A stretch of 25,167 nt of DNA from an uncultured Micromonospora sp. (GTDB lineage: Bacteria; Actinomycetota; Actinomycetes; Mycobacteriales; Micromonosporaceae). Positions 15,062-22,179 of this stretch are shown in pieces (position 1 is the first letter of the stretch; each line of letters opens with the position of its first letter). The DNA is taken from contig CALGAM010000037.1 in the NCBI GenBank assembly GCA_937951935.1, positions 1-25,167 of the forward strand, in the 5' to 3' direction. The notes under the pieces were generated by a model. The model saw only the letters and a program-made list of their open reading frames with translations. It made no database searches and was not told where the DNA came from. The position numbers were made by a program, and so were the translations under genes.

Positions 15062-15067
15062 TAGGGT
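15062..15067 (+). promoter_or_regulatory. Putative internal promoter (-10) for murE
   Basis: TAGGGT (TAnnnT) is followed by 8 nt and then GTG 15076, spacing that allows a leaderless murE transcript. A small CCCC-GAC-GGGG palindrome (15051-15061) abuts it. The -35 region is unconvincing. The same bases could instead act as a weak G-rich ribosome site. Confidence 0.4.
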
Positions 15068-15075
15068 CTGACGCC

Positions 15076-16605
15076 GTGTCCGGCAATCCCCGACCCCAAG
15101 CCGTGACGCCGCGCCGGCTCGCCGAGCTCGCCGCGCGGGTCGCCGCCGAACTGTCGCCGCAGGTCGCCGAGGTGACGGTCACCGGGGTGACCCACGCCAG
15201 CAGCGAGGTGCGGCCCGGTGACCTGTACGCCGCGCTTCCCGGCGCCCGCCGGCACGGCGCCGAGTTCGTCCCGGCCGTCGCGGCGGCCGGCGCGGCCGCC
15301 GTCCTCACCGATCCGACCGGGGCGGCCGCCGCCGCCGGGGCGGGACTGCCGGCCCTGGTGGTCCCGGACCCGCGGGCGGTCCTCGGCGAGGTCGCCAGCG
15401 CCGTCTACGGCGACCCGAGCGCCGGACTGACCATGATCGGGATCACCGGGACCGCCGGCAAGACCAGTGTGACGTACCTGATCGAGTCGGGGCTGCGGGC
15501 CGCCGGCCACGTCACCGGGCTGATCGGCACCGTGGAGACCCGGCTCGGCGACCTCACCGTGGCCAGCGTCCGGACCACCCCCGAGGCGCCCGACCTGCAC
15601 GCCATGCTCGCCGTCGCCCGGCAGCGGGGGGTCACCGCGGTGGCGATGGAGGTCTCCAGCCACGCCCTGGCCCTCGGTCGGGTCGGCGGGGTGCGGTTCC
15701 GCGTCGGCGGCTACACCAACTTCGGCTCCGACCACCTGGACTTCCACGCCGACTCCGCCGACTACTTCGCGGCCAAGGCCCGGCTCTTCGACGGCCGCTG
15801 TGCCGTGGAGGTGCTCAACCACGACGACCCGGCGCTGGGCCCGCTGCGCAGGCCGGAGACGATCACCTACTCGGCCGCCGGTGACCCGGCCGCCACCTGG
15901 CGGGCCGGGGCGATCCGGGACTCCGGCTACGCCCAGACCTTCACGGCGTACGGGCCGGACGGGGTGGCGGTCGAGGCGGGAGTGGGGCTGCCCGGCCGGC
16001 ACAACGTCGCCAACGCGCTGCTGGCGATCGCCACCCTGGTCGCGGCCGGGGTGGAGCCGGAGGTGGCGGCGGCCGGGGTCGCCGCCTGCCCCGGGGTGCC
16101 CGGCCGGCTCGAACTGGTCAGCGCCCCCGGCCCGGTGCGCGGCGTGGTCGACTACGCCCACAAGCCGGACGCGGTGGTGGCGGTGCTGGCCGCGCTGCGC
16201 GAGCTGGCCGGCGCCGACCACCGGCTGATCTGTGTCATCGGTTCCGGGGGCGACCGGGACCCCGGCAAGCGTCCGCTGATGGGCGCGGCGGCGGCGCGGG
16301 GGGCCGACGTGGCGGTGATCACCGACGACAATCCGCGCAGCGAGGACCCGGCGGCGATCCGGGCCGCGGTGCGGCGGGGCGCGGAGGAGGCCGCCACGCC
16401 GGCCCGGATCCTGGAGGTGGCGGGCCGACGGGCCGCCATCGCCGAGGCGGTCCGGCTCGCCGAGCCCGGTGACGTCGTCGCGGTCCTCGGCAAGGGGCAC
16501 GAGCGCGGCCAGGAGATCGCCGGCCGCACCGAGCCCTTCGACGACCGGGTCGAGCTGGTCGACGCGTTGACCGCGAGGTTCGGCAGCATGGCGGAGCACC
16601 CATGA
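15076..16605 (+). CDS. murE: UDP-MurNAc-dipeptide:meso-diaminopimelate ligase MurE
   Basis: Adds the third residue to the UDP-MurNAc peptide in the cytoplasm. The protein is 509 aa from GTG 15076. The P-loop is GTAGKTS (Lys129). The TTPEAPDLH segment and the FAAKARLFD segment, with its probable carbamylated lysine, follow. The specificity motif DDNPR (417-421) is the form that selects meso-DAP, and GKGHERGQE ends the active site. The diamino acid in Micromonospora walls is meso-DAP or 3-hydroxy-DAP, compatible with this motif. An in-frame ATG at 15031 would add 15 residues (MAVRGGLPDGVGSDA) unlike any MurE; I prefer GTG 15076. The stop overlaps murF by 4 bp (ATGA). Confidence 0.95.
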   Translation: MSGNPRPQAVTPRRLAELAARVAAELSPQVAEVTVTGVTHASSEVRPGDLYAALPGARRHGAEFVPAVAAAGAAAVLTDPTGAAAAAGAGLPALVVPDPRAVLGEVASAVYGDPSAGLTMIGITGTAGKTSVTYLIESGLRAAGHVTGLIGTVETRLGDLTVASVRTTPEAPDLHAMLAVARQRGVTAVAMEVSSHALALGRVGGVRFRVGGYTNFGSDHLDFHADSADYFAAKARLFDGRCAVEVLNHDDPALGPLRRPETITYSAAGDPAATWRAGAIRDSGYAQTFTAYGPDGVAVEAGVGLPGRHNVANALLAIATLVAAGVEPEVAAAGVAACPGVPGRLELVSAPGPVRGVVDYAHKPDAVVAVLAALRELAGADHRLICVIGSGGDRDPGKRPLMGAAAARGADVAVITDDNPRSEDPAAIRAAVRRGAEEAATPARILEVAGRRAAIAEAVRLAEPGDVVAVLGKGHERGQEIAGRTEPFDDRVELVDALTARFGSMAEHP

Positions 16606-18008
16606 TCCCGATGACCCTGGCCGAGATCGCCGCCGCCGTCGGCGGCCGGCTCGCCGCCGAGGACCCGGAGCTGACCGTCACCGGCCCGGTCGAGTACGAC
16701 TCCCGCACGATCCGCCCCGGCGGGCTCTTCGTCGCCTTCCGCGGGGAGAGGGTCGACGGCCACGACTTCGCGCGCTCGGCGGTCGCCGACGGTGGCGCGG
16801 TGGCGGTGCTCGGCTCCCGGCCGGTCGACGGCGTGCCGATGGTGCTGGTCGAGGACGCCCGGGCCGCGCTGGGCCGGCTCGCCCGGGTGGTGCTGGACCG
16901 GCTGCCCGCGTTGACCGTGGTCGGGGTGACCGGCTCGTCCGGCAAGACCACCACCAAGGACCTGGTGGCCCAGCTCACCGCTCGGCTGGGCCCGACCATC
17001 GCCCCGGCCGGATCGCTCAACAACGAGCTGGGGCACCCGTACACGGCGCTGCGGGCCGACGTCGACACCCGCTACCTGGTGCTGGAGAAGGGGGCCCGGG
17101 GCATCGGGCACGTCCGCTACCTCTGTGAGATCGCCCCGCCCCGGATCGCGATCGTGACCAACGTCGGGGTGTCCCACCTCGGCGAGTTCGGCTCGGTCGA
17201 GGCGATCGCCGAGGCGAAGGGGGAGTTGGTCGAGGCGCTGCCGGCCGACGGCCTGGCCGTGCTCAACGCCGACGATCCCCGGGTCCGCGCCATGGCGGCC
17301 CGCACCGGGGCCCGGGTGGTGCTGGTCGGCGAGGCCGCCGACGCCCAGCTCCGGGCGGAGGAGGTCAGCCTCGACGACCGGGGGCGGCCGTCGTTCACCC
17401 TGGTGACCCCGGACGGGCGGGCGCCGGTGCGGCTGCGGATCAGCGGGCGGCACCAGGTCGGGAACGCGCTGGCCGCCGCGGCGGTGGCGTACCACCTGGG
17501 GATGCCGTCGGGTGAGCTGGCCGAGGCGCTCGGCGGGCTCACGCTGCCCTCGACCCGGCGGATGGACGTCTTCGACCGCGTCGACGGGGTGACGGTGATC
17601 GACGACTCGTACAACGCCAATCCCGCGTCGACGGGCGCGGCGCTGCGCGCGCTGGCCGCGATGGGCCGGGGTCGGCGTACGGTCGCGGTCCTCGGCTACA
17701 TGGCCGAGCTGGGCGAGTTCGAGCGGGGCGGACACGAGGAGGTCGGTCGGCTCGCGGCGGAGCTGCGGGTCGACCGGTTGTTGGTCGTCGGTGAGCCGGC
17801 CGCGCCGATCCGGGACGGAGCGGCGACGGTGGCGGATTGGGGAGGAGAGTCGGTGCTGGTTACGGATCAGCAGGCGGCGATCGAGCTGCTGCGGCGCGAG
17901 CTGCGGCCGGGCGACGTCGTCCTGGTGAAGGGTTCGCGTTACCGCACCTGGGACGTGGCGGATGCGCTGCGCGAGGCCGCGATCGCCCCCGAGGAGGGCG
18001 CGCGATGA
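16602..18008 (+). CDS. murF: UDP-MurNAc-tripeptide:D-alanyl-D-alanine ligase MurF
   Basis: Completes the UDP-MurNAc pentapeptide by adding D-Ala-D-Ala. The protein is 468 aa, normal length. It begins MTLAEIAAAVGG after a three-residue lead (MIP; ATG 16611 is an alternative start). The ATP site is VTGSSGKTTTKD (Lys115), followed by NNELGHPYTAL, LEKGARGIGHV and the C-terminal-domain motif DDSYNANP (334-341). The ATG overlaps the murE stop. The last codon is the rare CGA, which creates the ATGA junction with the 39-aa ORF downstream, and GAGGAGG lies at the very end of the gene. Confidence 0.96.
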   Translation: MIPMTLAEIAAAVGGRLAAEDPELTVTGPVEYDSRTIRPGGLFVAFRGERVDGHDFARSAVADGGAVAVLGSRPVDGVPMVLVEDARAALGRLARVVLDRLPALTVVGVTGSSGKTTTKDLVAQLTARLGPTIAPAGSLNNELGHPYTALRADVDTRYLVLEKGARGIGHVRYLCEIAPPRIAIVTNVGVSHLGEFGSVEAIAEAKGELVEALPADGLAVLNADDPRVRAMAARTGARVVLVGEAADAQLRAEEVSLDDRGRPSFTLVTPDGRAPVRLRISGRHQVGNALAAAAVAYHLGMPSGELAEALGGLTLPSTRRMDVFDRVDGVTVIDDSYNANPASTGAALRALAAMGRGRRTVAVLGYMAELGEFERGGHEEVGRLAAELRVDRLLVVGEPAAPIRDGAATVADWGGESVLVTDQQAAIELLRRELRPGDVVLVKGSRYRTWDVADALREAAIAPEEGAR

Positions 18009-18124
18009 GCGGCGCGGCGAACACCCCGACCGGGCCGGTGGCGGCGTCGGGCGAACCGGTTCGGGCGTCGGGCGAACCGGCGTGGACCGGCGAGGCGGCT
18101 GTGGCGGAAGGTGTCGCGGCGTGA
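18005..18124 (+). CDS. Small ORF (39 aa) bridging murF and mraY, function unknown
   Basis: I do not recognise this peptide. ATG 18005 overlaps the murF stop (ATGA) and has an excellent ribosome site, GAGGAGG at 17991-17997, 7 nt before the ATG. The stop at 18122-18124 overlaps the mraY GTG (GTGA). It therefore fills the murF-mraY gap exactly. The product is Ala/Gly/Pro/Glu-rich and acidic, with no hydrophobic segment, and holds a seven-residue repeat (ASGEPVR / ASGEPAW) encoded by a 17-bp direct DNA repeat. It could be a real micro-protein or only a translational bridge that delivers ribosomes to mraY. Translation seems likely from the signals; function is unknown. Confidence 0.5.
   Translation: MSGAANTPTGPVAASGEPVRASGEPAWTGEAAVAEGVAA
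18043..18080 (+). repeat. 17-bp tandem direct repeat inside the 39-aa ORF
   Basis: GGCGTCGGGCGAACCGG occurs at 18043-18059 and again at 18064-18080. The 21-bp period equals seven codons, so the duplication keeps the reading frame. Confidence 0.85.
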
Positions 18125-19224
18125 GGGCGGTAGTCGTCGCCATCTTCGTGGCGTTCCTGATCTCCCTCTTCACCACGCCGATCGCGATCCGGGTCTTCAC
18201 CCGGCTCAAGGCCGGCCAGCCGATCCGTGCCGAGGGTCCGGTGATGCACCAGGGGAAGAAGGGCACCCCGACGATGGGCGGGGTGGTCTTCATCGTCGCC
18301 ACCGTGATCGCGTACGTCGCCGGTCACCTCGCCCTGACCACGCTGCCCGAGGGACAGATCGCCCAGGTCACCCCGACCATCACCGGGCTGGTGCTGCTGG
18401 GGCTGATGGTCTTCTCCGGCGCGGTCGGCTTCCTCGACGACTTCCTGAAGGTCCGCAAGCGCAACAGCGCCGGGCTGAACAAGCGGGGCAAGCTGCTCGG
18501 CCAGATGCTGGTCGGCGCGGTCTTCGGGGTGATCGCCCTCTACTTCCCGAGCACCGCCGGCGTGACGGTCGGCAGTACGACGCTGTCCTTCATCCGGGAC
18601 ATCGACGCGCTCGAGGTGGGCAAGGTCGCCTCGGTGATCATCTTCATCTTCGTGGTCATGGCGACGACCAACGGGGTGAACCTCACCGACGGGTTGGACG
18701 GTCTGGCCACCGGTGCCTCGGTGATGGTGCTGGCGGCGTACGGCCTGATCGCGTTCTGGCAGTACCGGCACTGGTGCGCCGACGAGGACTACGCCGCCGG
18801 AGGGGCGTACTGCTACACGGTTCGCGACCCGCTGGAGATCGCACTGATCGCCGGGGCGGCGGCCGGGGCGTGCGTCGGCTTCCTGTGGTGGAACACCTCC
18901 CCGGCCCGGATCTTCATGGGCGACACCGGGGCGCTCGGCCTCGGCGGGCTGATCGCGGGCATGGCGATGTCCACCCGGACCCTGCTGCTGTTGCCGATCC
19001 TCGGCGGACTCTTCGTGATCATCACGATGTCGGTCGTGATCCAGATCATCTCGTTCCGGACCACCGGCAAACGGGTGTTCCGGATGTCCCCGCTCCAGCA
19101 CCACTTCGAGTTGGCCGGGTGGAGCGAGGTCAACATCGTCGTCCGTTTCTGGATCATCGCGGGGATCGGGGTGGCGATCGCCCTGGCACTCTTCTACAGC
19201 GAGTTCCTCGCCGCGGTCGGCTGA
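18121..19224 (+). CDS. mraY: Phospho-MurNAc-pentapeptide translocase MraY
   Basis: Membrane enzyme transferring phospho-MurNAc-pentapeptide to undecaprenyl phosphate to make lipid I. The protein is 367 aa with about ten membrane segments. Signatures are PVMHQGKKGTPTMGG (40-54), the Asp pair FLDDFLKVRKRNSAGL (Asp106/Asp107), NLTDGLDGLATG (187-198) and FMGDTGALGLGG (Asp268); QHHFELAGW follows near the end. GTG 18121 is chosen because the protein begins at its first membrane helix (MRAVVVAIFVAFLISLF) and GGAAGG lies 9 nt upstream. The in-frame ATG 17962 lies inside murF and was rejected. Cys219 and Cys231 flank a short loop (WCADEDYAAGGAYC). murD, the usual next gene, is absent. Confidence 0.96.
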   Translation: MRAVVVAIFVAFLISLFTTPIAIRVFTRLKAGQPIRAEGPVMHQGKKGTPTMGGVVFIVATVIAYVAGHLALTTLPEGQIAQVTPTITGLVLLGLMVFSGAVGFLDDFLKVRKRNSAGLNKRGKLLGQMLVGAVFGVIALYFPSTAGVTVGSTTLSFIRDIDALEVGKVASVIIFIFVVMATTNGVNLTDGLDGLATGASVMVLAAYGLIAFWQYRHWCADEDYAAGGAYCYTVRDPLEIALIAGAAAGACVGFLWWNTSPARIFMGDTGALGLGGLIAGMAMSTRTLLLLPILGGLFVIITMSVVIQIISFRTTGKRVFRMSPLQHHFELAGWSEVNIVVRFWIIAGIGVAIALALFYSEFLAAVG

Positions 19225-19364
19225 CCGACTCCGCCTCCGGCACGCCCGCCCGCCCGACCGTCCCGGGCAGCGGGGCCGACACGCCGGTCGGGAGGTTGCC
19301 CGGCGACGGTGCGGGCCAACGTCGATGATGGGCGCGGAAGCGGGAGGACCGAAGGAGTGGCGCG

Positions 19365-20999
19365 GTGACGGACGAGGCGCCACGGCGACCGACGGGGGAC
19401 GGTGGCCCCGACGGTGGGCGTGCGCAGACCAGCGGCCCGGTGCGGGTCCGCCCCGGTGACCGGACGGGCGCACGGGGCACGGACGACACCCGTGGGGCGG
19501 GGGGTGGGCGGATCGCCGAGGGCGATCCGCCGCGGGCCGGCGGCCAGCCGGCGTACCGGGCCACCGGCCCCGGGCTCGACCTGGCCGGTGGCCTCGCCGC
19601 GCTGCGCGGGCTGTTGGCCCGGCCCCTCGCCTCCTACTACCTGCTCGTCTCCAGCGCGGGTCTGCTGCTGCTGATCGGGCTCACGATGGTCTTCTCGGCG
19701 ACCAGCGTCCGGTCCTCCGCCACCGACGGCAACCCCTTCGCGATGTTCGCCAAACAGGCGCTCTTCGCCCTGTTCGGCCTGGTCGCGTTCTGGATATGCC
19801 AGCGGCTGCCGGCGCGGACCTTCCGCGCCCTCGGCCTGCCCACGCTCGGTGTCGCCGTGGTGCTGCTGGTCGTACTCGACGTGTTGCACCTGTGGGGCAA
19901 GATCACCGGAAACTTCGCGATCGGACCGATCGAGGCGCAGCTGCTCTGGCTGGTCATCGGCCCGGTCCAGGTGCAGCCCTCCGAGCTCGCCAAGCTCGGT
20001 CTCGTTCTCTGGGGTGCCGACGTGGTCGCCCGCAAGGGCGCCGCGCTCGCCTGGTGGCGGGAACTGGCCACCCCGCTCCTGCCGGCCGTGGGTCTGCTGT
20101 TCGTCCTGGTCGGCTACAACGACCTGGGTACGATGCTCTGCCTGCTCGCGGTCGTCGTCGGACTGCTCTGGGCGGCCGGGGTCCGCAAGCGGTTCTTCGC
20201 CGCCCTGTCGGTCCTCGGGCTGATCGGCGTCGGCCTGCTGGTCGCCGCCGCCTCGATCGGGGCGGGTTCCGGCGAGTCGGGCGAGCGGAACTACCGGCTG
20301 ACCCGGCTCACCATGTTCATCGACCCGCCGCCGCCGGAGGAGTGCGGGCTCGACGGCTGCTACCAGTACCTGCAGGCCCGGTACGCGATCGACAACGGCG
20401 GCTGGTTCGGTGTCGGTCTGGGCAAGAGCGTGCTCAAGTGGGACTGGCTTCCCGCCGCGCACAACGACTTCATCTTCGCCATCGTCGCCGAGGAGCTCGG
20501 TGTGGTCGGCTGCGCGGTGGTGCTCACCCTCTTCGCGGTGCTGGCGTACACCGGGCTGCGGATCGCCCGGCGGGTCGCGGACCCGTTCCGCCGCCTGGCC
20601 GCCACCGCCGCGACCACCTGGCTGGTCGGTCAGGCGGTGATCAACATCGGCGGGGTGGTCGGCCTGCTGCCGATCACCGGCCTGCCGCTGCCGTTCATCT
20701 CCGACGGTGGAAGCGCCCTGGTGGTGACGCTGGCCGCGGTCGGGATGCTCGCCTCCTTCGCCCGCGCCGAGCCGGAGGCCGCCCGGGCCCTGCACGCCCG
20801 TCCGGCGCCCCGATGGGTACGGCTACTCTGGGCCCCGTTGCCGCCGCTTCCCCCGGCGCGTCGGGGCGGTGTCCAGCCCGCGCGATCCGGACGGGAAAAC
20901 GCTTCCCCGACGGGGAGACGGCGGGAGACCAGAGCCGGCCCAACGGGTGGCCGGGTGAGAAGAGGGCGCACTGGTACGGCGGGCGAGAGGAGACGCTGA
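19365..20999 (+). CDS. ftsW: Septal peptidoglycan glycosyltransferase FtsW (SEDS family)
   Basis: Polymerises lipid II at the division site together with FtsI. The protein is 544 aa. A disordered Arg/Gly/Pro-rich cytoplasmic tail (1-88) is followed by ten predicted membrane segments starting at about 90 (YYLLVSSAGLLLLIGLTMVFS), and a basic C-terminal tail of about 70 residues. SEDS motifs are VQPSELAKLGL (203-213), GVGLGKSVLKWDWLPAAHNDF, FAIVAEELG, and near the end LPFISDGGSALV. The usual NGARRW segment before GP-x-x-x-QPSE reads IEAQLLW (189-195). GTG 19365 has a perfect AAGGAG 7 nt upstream. Its stop TGA shares one base with the murG ATG (TGATG). Confidence 0.95.
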   Translation: MTDEAPRRPTGDGGPDGGRAQTSGPVRVRPGDRTGARGTDDTRGAGGGRIAEGDPPRAGGQPAYRATGPGLDLAGGLAALRGLLARPLASYYLLVSSAGLLLLIGLTMVFSATSVRSSATDGNPFAMFAKQALFALFGLVAFWICQRLPARTFRALGLPTLGVAVVLLVVLDVLHLWGKITGNFAIGPIEAQLLWLVIGPVQVQPSELAKLGLVLWGADVVARKGAALAWWRELATPLLPAVGLLFVLVGYNDLGTMLCLLAVVVGLLWAAGVRKRFFAALSVLGLIGVGLLVAAASIGAGSGESGERNYRLTRLTMFIDPPPPEECGLDGCYQYLQARYAIDNGGWFGVGLGKSVLKWDWLPAAHNDFIFAIVAEELGVVGCAVVLTLFAVLAYTGLRIARRVADPFRRLAATAATTWLVGQAVINIGGVVGLLPITGLPLPFISDGGSALVVTLAAVGMLASFARAEPEAARALHARPAPRWVRLLWAPLPPLPPARRGGVQPARSGRENASPTGRRRETRAGPTGGRVRRGRTGTAGERRR

Positions 21000-22105
21000 T
21001 GGGTTCGCTGCGGTCGGTGGTGCTCGCGGGAGGCGGCACGGGTGGTCACATCTACCCGTTGCTGGCCTTCGCCGACTGCCTGCGGCGACACGACCCGGGA
21101 GTACGCATCACCTGCGTCGGCACACCGAAAGGGTTGGAGAACGAGCTGATTCCCCCGCACGGCTACGATCTGCGGCATATCCCGGCGTATCAGCTGCCCC
21201 GGTCGGTCAACATGGACCTGATGCGTACTCCCGACCGGATGTGGAAGGCGGCGCGGGCCGCCGGCAAGGTGCTCGACGAGGTACGCGCCGACGTCGTCAT
21301 CGGGTTCGGTGGCTACGTCTCGGTGCCCGCGTACCTCGCCGCCTGGCGGCGCGAGCTGCCGATCGTGATCCACGAGGTCAACGTGCCGCCGGGCATCGCC
21401 AACCGGCTGGGCATGAAGTTCACCAAGCACGTCGCCGTCGGCTTCCCGCACCAGCCCCGGCAGGCGGACTCGCTGCGTAACGCCCGGGTGGTGGGGGTAC
21501 CGCTGCGCCGCGCGATCACCACCCTCGACCGGGCGGCCCAACGGGCCTCCGCCCGGCGATACTTCGGGCTCCACCCCGACCTGCCGACCCTCTTCGTCGC
21601 CGGAGGGTCGCAGGGCGCCCGTTCGATCAACCTCGCGGTGGCCGGGGCGGCCAAGGCGCTCGCCTACGCCGGGGTGCAGGTGCTGCACGTGATCGGTGCC
21701 CGCAACGAGCCGGTCACGGTCCCCGGCGATCTGCCCGTACCGTACGTGACGTTGCCGTACCTTCCCCAGATGGAGCTGGGCTACGCCGCCGCCGACCTGA
21801 TGCTGGGCCGGGGTGGGGCGATGACCTGCGCCGAGGTCGCCGCGGTCGGGCTTCCCACGGTCTACGTGCCGTACCCGCACAGCAACCAGGAGCAGAAGCG
21901 CAACGCGCTGCCGGTGGTGGAGGCGGGCGGCGGCCTGCTGGTGGACGACTCCGAGATGACCGCCAGCTGGGTGGAACAGCACATCATCCCGCTGATCCGG
22001 GACCCGCAGCGGCTGGCCGCGATGAGCGCCGCCGCGGCGGCGTACGGTCGGCGGGACGGCGACGAGGCCCTGCTCAACTTCGTCTACGAGGCGGTGGCCC
22101 GGTGA
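20999..22105 (+). CDS. murG: UDP-GlcNAc:undecaprenyl-PP-MurNAc-pentapeptide GlcNAc transferase MurG
   Basis: Peripheral membrane GT28 enzyme that converts lipid I to lipid II. The protein is 368 aa. The N-terminal glycine-rich loop is GGGTGGHIYP (11-20), followed by GFGGYVSVPAYLAAW and HEVNVPPGIANRLG (the H-E-x-N motif). The C-terminal nucleotide-sugar site comprises VAGGSQGARSIN, GRGGAMTCAEVAAVG and PHSNQEQKRNAL. ATG 20999 overlaps the ftsW stop by one base, and AGAGGAG lies 6 nt upstream. Length and motifs are typical. Confidence 0.96.
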   Translation: MGSLRSVVLAGGGTGGHIYPLLAFADCLRRHDPGVRITCVGTPKGLENELIPPHGYDLRHIPAYQLPRSVNMDLMRTPDRMWKAARAAGKVLDEVRADVVIGFGGYVSVPAYLAAWRRELPIVIHEVNVPPGIANRLGMKFTKHVAVGFPHQPRQADSLRNARVVGVPLRRAITTLDRAAQRASARRYFGLHPDLPTLFVAGGSQGARSINLAVAGAAKALAYAGVQVLHVIGARNEPVTVPGDLPVPYVTLPYLPQMELGYAAADLMLGRGGAMTCAEVAAVGLPTVYVPYPHSNQEQKRNALPVVEAGGGLLVDDSEMTASWVEQHIIPLIRDPQRLAAMSAAAAAYGRRDGDEALLNFVYEAVAR

Positions 22106-22179
22106 GCGTGGCCCGTCGGCGGGGTGCTGCCCCGATGCCCCGGTCCGAGCGGACCGTGAGTGGAAGGCTGACGTCATGA
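22102..22179 (+). CDS. Very small ORF (25 aa) bridging murG and murC, function unknown
   Basis: GTG 22102 overlaps the murG stop (GTGA) and the frame ends with TGA 22177-22179, overlapping the murC ATG (ATGA). The peptide is Arg/Ser-rich, MSVARRRGAAPMPRSERTVS then GRLTS, unlike the 39-aa ORF. It has no obvious ribosome site of its own and would rely on ribosomes finishing murG. Because G before TGA is frequent in this genome, chance is a serious alternative. I recognise no homologue. Confidence 0.25.
   Translation: MSVARRRGAAPMPRSERTVSGRLTS

Noticed and set aside
14981..15064. 27-aa frame starting on the ftsI stop (GTGA)
   Set aside because: It ends 11 nt before the chosen murE start and has no ribosome site; GTGA at a stop codon is frequent in this genome, so the evidence is weaker than for the two bridging ORFs reported.
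12645..15308. 887-codon open frame on the minus strand opposite ftsI
   Set aside because: Low-complexity shadow of ftsI with no domain; FtsI has all its catalytic motifs on the plus strand.
17962..18120. Upstream in-frame extension of mraY into murF
   Set aside because: It adds 53 Arg/Gly-rich residues ahead of a canonical MraY start; no ribosome site supports it.
19225..19364. Possible murD remnant between mraY and ftsW
   Set aside because: No P-loop, no Mur-ligase segment and no usable frame beyond about 20 codons could be read in the 140 bp.
19309..19368. 19-aa frame ending on the ftsW start codon
   Set aside because: Not coupled to mraY at its 5' end, no ribosome site, and very short.
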